64,000 nucleotides of DNA from Aplysia californica. Lineage: Eukaryota > Mollusca > Gastropoda > Aplysiida > Aplysiidae. Position numbers and translations under genes: made by a program. The stretch lies in the NCBI RefSeq assembly GCF_000002075.1, contig NW_004797276.1:2337741-2401740 (forward strand). The letters run 5' to 3'. Shown here piece by piece: positions 58,571-64,000 of the stretch. The notes under the pieces are model-generated. The model was given only the letters and a program-made list of their open reading frames with translations. It was not told where the DNA came from and did no database searches. How positions within the stretch are numbered: the first letter of the stretch is position 1; each line of letters opens with the position of its first letter.

Positions 58571-58843
58571 ACATAAATGTCACCTGAGCAAACTTCAAAA
58601 TTAATCCCTACCAAAACTTACAACCCTTTAAAAGAAGAGTCACTATAGTTTGTATATAAAACGTTCTAAAACTTTGGTTTATGTTATGAGAGGGCATTCA
58701 TGTTACAACTGTGCATTTCAAGGTCCTCTTGTTATTAAATTTTTGTTTTACAGAATGGATGTGCCCTATCTATGATTTGACAATGGATGGGTGCCCTTGC
58801 TTTATCGACCATTGCATAAAAAAGTATTTTAAAAATCACCAAC

Positions 58844-59017
58844 CTGAAGCATCTCCAACATCGCCTGAAGTACCAGCTGCGCCCGGGAAGAGTTCACCTT
58901 GATCAACAGAACCAGACTGATTAAAGTCTACTCTCTGTGACTGACCCCTCCTAGCACCAGGATAATACTGTTCATCATATAAACCACTGTACAAACTTTG
59001 ATCTTGAGAGTCACCAT
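58844..59017 (-). CDS. Shared 174-bp symmetric exon (phase 1-1)
   Basis: The acceptor TATCTTTTCCAG precedes 59017, and the donor CTTCAG|GTTGGT follows 58844. Read in the phase set by the upstream exon (T + AT gives Tyr), it is open throughout: 58 codons starting Y-G-D-S-Q-D-Q-S-L-Y-S-G and ending T-S-G-D-V-G-D-A-S-G. It is rich in Gly, Ser, Gln, Tyr and Asp with one R-R-G-Q-S-Q-R basic patch, so probably disordered. It starts and ends in phase 1, so including or skipping it keeps every terminus in frame. The residue made at its junction is usually Gly. Confidence 0.85.
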
Positions 59018-61273
59018 CTGGAAAAGATATAAATTTATTGCCATGAAAAAAAAAAAAAGAGAACTAATAACCAGGACTTCAAATTGCACTATACATCATA
59101 AATGATAGGGGGTGCCCATTGGCATGATCAGTTCCGTTTGGTTGGCAGGGCTAGCCAGATTGCAGGTGCAAAGTGACCATCGTGGCACAACCAGTTCTCA
59201 ACTTGCAGCCTAAAAAACAAGCACTTTTTTTTCAGGCTGTAAATCGGGCGATCAGTTTGTCGATCCCCCAATGGGCATTGGGTATTACAAAAACATACAT
59301 AACAGTTCTTTTAACAGATAGATCTAGAATGATCTGAGAATGGCAACATCTCGAAAACAACAAAGTGATGAGTGTCCTCTTTCTATTGAAAAGTCAGAGG
59401 GAAGAGAGACCTTTCAAAAAGGTGGTGTGAGCTCAATCTGGCAAAATAACACCAATAATGAAATTGCTTTCGTGCAATCTGTTATAAAAGAGGCCTAAAC
59501 TGGAGGGGGAAAAAAAGGTGGGGTGTCTGCACATTTCTCATCTATCATAAGCCCAAGTAAATCCATGTTTCTCACTTCCATTAAAACGGCCACGGTTTTA
59601 CAAGTAAAAGAAAGCCACTTTCCTAACATCTGATCTTCTGAGTAATACCCTGTAGTCAACAAAGATACCACTTCAGGAAAAAATATAGCAGTTATTTTTT
59701 TAAAATCACAGACCCATTCAGACCTCAATCTAAAGGACTCCTAAGTGAACTTATGTTGACGGGGGCATTATAAAGCATCTCATACAATTAAGCTGACATA
59801 ACCTTGTTCCAAATAACTTGCAAACTTTGTAAATTATCTACATTATGTTGATTGGGCATAAAAAAACATCTACAAATACAACCCCCCCCCCCTCACCAAA
59901 CCAATATAATATATATATAATTATGTTGACAAAGAGAGCAATAGTGACAATAAAAAGCTACACAGGAAAGTCATTCTCATTCAAAATATAATAGCAAAAA
60001 GTCTGTAACATTCATGTTTGGAAATTTCCAGGGAAAAAGGTACTTTGCTAATCTTAGAGAAGAGGCTTCCTATTGTTTCTCTCATATTAACTCGAACAGG
60101 GGAAATAATACTATTAATATTCCACAGAAAAACATGGGTCAAGTGTTTTCAGACTGAACTAAATCAAGTGTAAGTTGTTCATCATGCTACAGCATCTAAT
60201 TAAAACAAAATTTGAAAATAAACAAAAAGGTTAGGTTTAATGCTTGTTTCACCCAAAGGTAATCATTGCTGGCAGTGTTCAGCCAAATGTAATCATTGCT
60301 TGCAGCGCAAAACTATGAAGTTGAAGTGATAGATGCAAGAATGGCCAGAGGCTAACTTGGAACTTAAAACCATTAGCATGCAACTACTACAAAAATAGGG
60401 CCATATTAGCTTATAAATAGTATACTTTATATTTAAGCTGAAATAGTAATAGAGATGCCCACCTTTCTATGATTAAAAATGTGGTGTGATCCCCAGAGTT
60501 CCTAAAAATCTGAGTTTGGGGTTGGGGGGCAGTCTCCAGAACCCAAATAGATTAAGATTAATATTTAAACATTAAAAACCCGGAGTAGCAAGTAAATGTG
60601 TACAGTAAACAGATGCACATAACAATGTATATTTTCACATCATTTATATGATAATAAATAAAATGGAAATATTATTATAGCAAACGAAAAAATCAGTGTA
60701 TTTCCATGTCACCTACAATAAGTTGCCTATGACATGGGAACGGATTCTTCCATGAGAAAAAAAATAGAAAATTTACACATTAAAAAATTCTGAAAGCTCT
60801 GACTTTATCACAGAGAACTTGGCAGGTCTATAATTAAGACAAAGAACCTGGAAGGCTGCAAACACACACATGATAGTACATACTCCATAGTTCATATTAT
60901 GTAACTATACAAGCACTGCAATTGAAAGTTTTTAAAATTAAAAAAAACTTAACAACAACAACGTCCAAATTCTCAGTTCATTTGTTCTCAAAACTTCAAG
61001 AGAACAGGTTCGAGTACATTAAGAAAAACCTCTTCTAAAAAAACAACCCCCCATATTTTCTATACATAAATTAATAAAGCAGCAGCAATTTAAAAAAAAC
61101 AAAAAACATCGAAGTTAAGTCAGAAGAGGTGTGTCCGTGGGACCTTATCAGATCACTCCAGAGAAAAATAACTTGAATTAGTGTTGAGAACACTTTCCAA
61201 AAATTCTTAAGATCAATTAGGTAGGTATATATTATATAGTATGATAAAACCAAGAAAAAATGTTGATACTCAC
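59018..61273 (-). other. Intron between the two shared exons
   Basis: Donor T|GTGAGT at 61273 and acceptor TTTCCAG at 59018. AT-rich, with a possible foldback repeat at 59105-59283 and a poly-C run at 59881-59891. No further exon was recognised. Confidence 0.7.
59105..59283. repeat. Possible small foldback element
   Basis: GGGGGTGCCCATTGG on the left and CCCCCAATGGGCATTGGG on the right contain an inverted decamer (TGCCCATTGG). The enclosed 150 bp carry no coding capacity and no clear target duplication. It could be a small MITE or chance. Confidence 0.4.
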
Positions 61274-62066
61274 ATGCTTCGTGCTCTTCCTCCTGCCCTG
61301 ATGGATCATATTCTTGTTTCACATGCAACAAATTCATATCATTGCTAGGTTCTTGTTTTATATCTTTGCCTGTAGATCCCTGATTGTTGGAAGAGTCACC
61401 AAAAGTATGTGGAAAGACACTAGGTAACTGTGAAGGATCAGATTCTGAAGTCAATGATTCTTGTGGGAGTTGTGATGAGATAAAGTTTGTAGAGGAATTG
61501 CTTCTTTCAGAATGTATTGAATCAGAATCATGATGAGCACCATTTGGACTTTGTGTAGATGAAGGGTCAGCTCGACTGTGTTTTGCCAAATGTTTTTGAC
61601 TTGCAAAACTTTGGCTGTACGATCGTTTTGATGCATTTGGAGGACGGACAGTTTTTGAGTGGGGACTTGAAGCTGGACCTTCTCTTAACTCTAATGCAAC
61701 ATTCCTGGCCTCTGCATCATCAAGAATCATTATTTCATCATCATCACCAGGCAAGCCTCCTGGATCAGATGGCTTGTCCTGATCAGTTGATTTGAGATTT
61801 TTTGGAGCAGGCTTGGGTTTCTCTGCAGGTTGAGCATGGAAACTGTTGCTAATAAACGTGACAGAATTTTCATCCGTTTTGCAAACTTTTTCATTGAGAA
61901 TGTAGTCTATTTTCTTCCCCGTATCAACATTGAGATATATATGGCCAATCACTTCCACACCATTGTCAAACTCAACATATCCATTGCAAAGAGACTGTAA
62001 AAACTTTGCAAGGGATGATATAAACTTGGACGACGAATCGAAATCCATCAGTGCTGCCTTGAGTAT
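61274..62066 (-). CDS. Shared N-terminal exon of the multi-ended zinc-finger gene
   Basis: The acceptor TTATCTTTCCAG precedes 62066, and the donor GCAT|GTGAGT follows 61274, leaving one base (phase 1). 258 residues follow the first in-frame ATG (62048), and six more codons (I-L-K-A-A-L) precede it, so the protein may begin in an upstream exon. Residues 1-72 look folded (helix F-I-S-S-L-A-K-F-L-Q-S-L, then V-E-F-D-N-G-V-E-V-I-G-H-I-Y-L strands), but they are not a BTB domain and I do not recognise the family. Residues about 75-258 are disordered and Ser/Pro/Asp-rich. I-M-I-L at 106-109 within acidic residues looks like a SUMO-interacting motif. I-K-Q-E (230-233) and V-K-Q-E (243-246) are SUMO-acceptor motifs. 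This half would be constant in all isoforms. Confidence 0.9.
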
Positions 62067-62445
62067 CTGGAAAGATAAATTGGACTTGGTAAGACTGAGC
62101 AAACAGAAATGTAGGCCTACAGTAGGCAAACATAGCCTAGAAAACACCTAACCATTACTAAATGCAGCTCTAAACTTCTTACACTTATAATGACATTAAA
62201 AATATGGTATTATTTTACTTTCATTCTCATCTCACGCTCAGGTTTTTGTATAGATAGTAGCCCTTTTTTTGTTCATTTTTAAATATTTTTATTTGTTGAA
62301 CACAAAATATGTCACAATTTGATTGCTTTTTAAAAATATTTCATTTATTTCATGGGTTTCTATTCGAACTAGATCTAGGATTAATATGATAAATAAGACC
62401 AATTCAACTAATTGCTTAATAATAATGTATTTAATTTTAGACCCA

Positions 62446-62448
<3 letters not shown>

Positions 62449-62479
<31 letters not shown>

Positions 62480-62484
62480 TGTGT
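62449..62484. repeat. (GT)n microsatellite
   Basis: About 17 GT units with one interruption (GAGT). It lies upstream of the main shared exon. Confidence 0.93.
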
Positions 62485-62942
62485 CATGCTGCTGTTTTTT
62501 CCCCTTTGCCCTTATTTTGTGAAATGTTTAAAATTTTCTGGAAAATAATGCAACTGTATTTGTGGTCATATCACTTTACCTGATAAAAATAAAAATGATA
62601 TACACAGCTAAAAATAATACAGCCAGTGGCAGCTGCGGTTTGTGAAACTGACCGGCTATCATTCATATTGGTCTCCTCAACCTCCAACCCCCTTTGTCTT
62701 CCTCCCCCCCCCTCCCTTTTCATAAAACAACACACACACAAACACACGTAGAGCCCTTGGGAACATGGTCCCATTCCACTAAGAATTCTTAATGTACATA
62801 ATTAGTAGTCTGTAGAAACAGGATAGAACCAAATAGTTGAAACCACACCACTGATGCTATCCCAAGCAGACCAAGTCTAGGTAGAATCCAAAACAATAAG
62901 CCTACAATACACTTAACATGCACGCACTGAATAAAGCAAGCA

Positions 62943-62978
62943 CACAACAATTTCCAATCACACAACAATTTCCAATCA
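62943..62978. repeat. Perfect 18-bp tandem duplication
   Basis: CACAACAATTTCCAATCA occurs twice back to back with no mismatch. Confidence 0.95.
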
Positions 62979-63360
62979 CAATTCAATGTCAAATACTAAT
63001 TTTACAACACAGAATTGTGCTGGGGTGAGAACTTAGAAGGGGGGGAAAAGGGAAGGGGGAGGGGTGGTGGGGTCCAGACTGACAGTTAAGTGCTGTTCGC
63101 TTGTCAGCCCTTGACTCTCACCTCTTACAAGTCAAAGATTACAGGTGTTACAAGAGAGTAACAAACACAAAAAAGGAGGAAAGATAAGGACAATAGATGT
63201 AGGAAAGAAGAAGCAAACCACAGCAGAGCACCTGCCAATCACCCAATTGACTGAAAATGACTAAAGACAGGTGTAATGATGAATGTTACTGATGAAATTA
63301 TAAGATGTACTGTTAAAAACAGTCTCGTCCTCTGTGAGCAACAGAAGAGCCACATTGGCA

Positions 63361-63475
63361 AGGGACTCTCGTGGCCTACAGGCTAAGGTGGAGGCCTCTC
63401 ATTCAAAGGTCCTGGGTTTGAATCTGGTAGCCACCGGAAAATGTTCTTCTCTCTAAAATTGTCTCCTTTCACCCA
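63361..63475 (+). mobile_element. SINE family 2, head fragment
   Basis: GACTCTCGTGGCCTACAGG and GGTCCTGGGTTTGAATCTGG form a tRNA-like head, followed by TTCTTCTCTCTAAAATTGTC as in 10711-11235. The rest of the body is missing. A second weak tRNA-head-like stretch (GATGGCCTCTTGGTAAGG) lies near 63732. Confidence 0.75.
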
Positions 63476-63657
63476 CAAAAGAAAAAATCTATTCATTCAC
63501 ATAGAAAAAAACGAAGAAAATCTGAACTTTTTCAAAGTATTTAGCATTTGGTGTTTTATTACAAAAGAGCAAAGAAACAGATCTGAATTACCCCCATTTC
63601 ACCGAAACCATGCGCTCGGAAAGCCGCAAGTCGGCTTACCCGCCGTGTTTACGCTAC

Positions 63658-63684
63658 CTGATTATGCGTTTGCAATGGCACCAT
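63658..63684 (-). CDS. Candidate start-codon exon (27 bp)
   Basis: The minus strand reads ATG then eight codons (V-P-L-Q-T-H-N-Q) to a donor CAG|GTAGCG at 63657, in phase 0, exactly what the shared exon at 62066 needs. The product would begin M-V-P-L-Q-T-H-N-Q-I-L-K-A-A-L-M. The donor is weak and the ATG context (T at -3) is poor. A stronger donor, CGG|GTAAGC, lies 18 bases further on and would make this a 5'-untranslated exon, with translation starting at 62048. Confidence 0.3.
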
Positions 63685-64000
63685 AAACACACGAGAGCAC
63701 ACACACAAACACACACATGCACATAGACCGCCTCGATGGCCTCTTGGTAAGGAGTCCGCTCAAAGAGACCTAGATGAAGGTTAATCAATCTTTTAAAAGC
63801 TCTAAAACACAATAAAAAAACAATTTTTAAAGTCAGTCCAACTGTAAAACGGAAAGATCAACAGACCATAGCAGCTAGCAGGGCACGCCCACAGTCAGCT
63901 GTTTACGTAAACAAGCTCGAAGTGAGCTAAAAGTTCCCGTTTTTACTCCGTTTTATTGTGGATGATCAAATTGATAGAAGCCAAGAAAAAATTACGTTAT
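63685..64000 (-). promoter_or_regulatory. Possible 5' region of the gene
   Basis: The last about 300 bases are somewhat richer in CG dinucleotides than the rest of the window and hold a perfect 12-base palindrome GTTTACGTAAAC (63901-63912), related to TTACGTAA bZIP sites. This position, just upstream of the candidate first exon, would suit a promoter, but no TATA box or initiator is convincing and the gene may extend beyond the window. Confidence 0.25.

Larger units (their letters stand above)
62067..63360. other. Upstream intron (or 5' flank)
   Basis: AT-rich, with a (GT)n run at about 62449-62484, a perfect 18-bp tandem duplication at 62943-62978 and a G-rich stretch near 63040-63075. I see no coding exon here. 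Confidence 0.45.

Overview
The window looks like animal nuclear DNA, most likely from a lophotrochozoan and probably a mollusc. It is AT-rich and intron-rich, with GT-AG splice sites, tRNA-derived SINEs, several MITE-like DNA elements, a decayed LINE end, and long poly-G/poly-C and microsatellite tracts. The species call is an inference.

Almost everything codable belongs to one large gene on the minus strand, read from high to low coordinates. Two shared exons lie at the upstream end. One (61274-62066) encodes an unrecognised N-terminal domain plus a Ser-rich, SUMO-motif-bearing segment. The other is a 174-bp symmetric exon (58844-59017). After an intron of 8.7 kb comes an array of alternative last exons. 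I count 30 alternative C-termini, called T1 to T30 in transcription order. 29 end in zinc fingers, and one (T21) is a two-exon terminus with no finger but an Arg-rich basic segment. In each terminus the stop codon lies in the exon, and the first exon has an AG acceptor that leaves two bases to complete a codon (phase 1). That phase matches both shared donors, so each terminus can be spliced in frame to either shared exon. This is the layout of insect longitudinals lacking (lola) and mod(mdg4), but no BTB domain is visible here.

The termini fall into two families. Class I (T1-T13 at 40.8-50.1 kb, and T29-T30 at 1.9-3.5 kb) mostly has a C2H2 finger, a 7-residue linker and a C2HC finger. Class II (T14-T20 and T22-T28, 9.1-35.9 kb) has a first finger C-P-V-x-x-C ... 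H-W-x-E-K-H, an 8-residue linker, a classical C2H2 finger, and then a conserved tail of the form D/N-P-x-P-x-T-L-D-x-V-L-G. The expected outcome is one regulator with a constant front half and about 30 interchangeable DNA-binding ends.

Between exons lie introns and 3' untranslated sequence with mobile-element remains: two tRNA-SINE families, a hAT-like MITE with an 8-bp target duplication, a TTAA-flanked MITE, a pogo/Tigger-like MITE, a TA-flanked MITE with about 30-bp inverted ends, and two copies of a further roughly 430-bp element. No gene on the plus strand could be supported. The array may continue past the left edge, and the true 5' end of the gene is not certain within the window.
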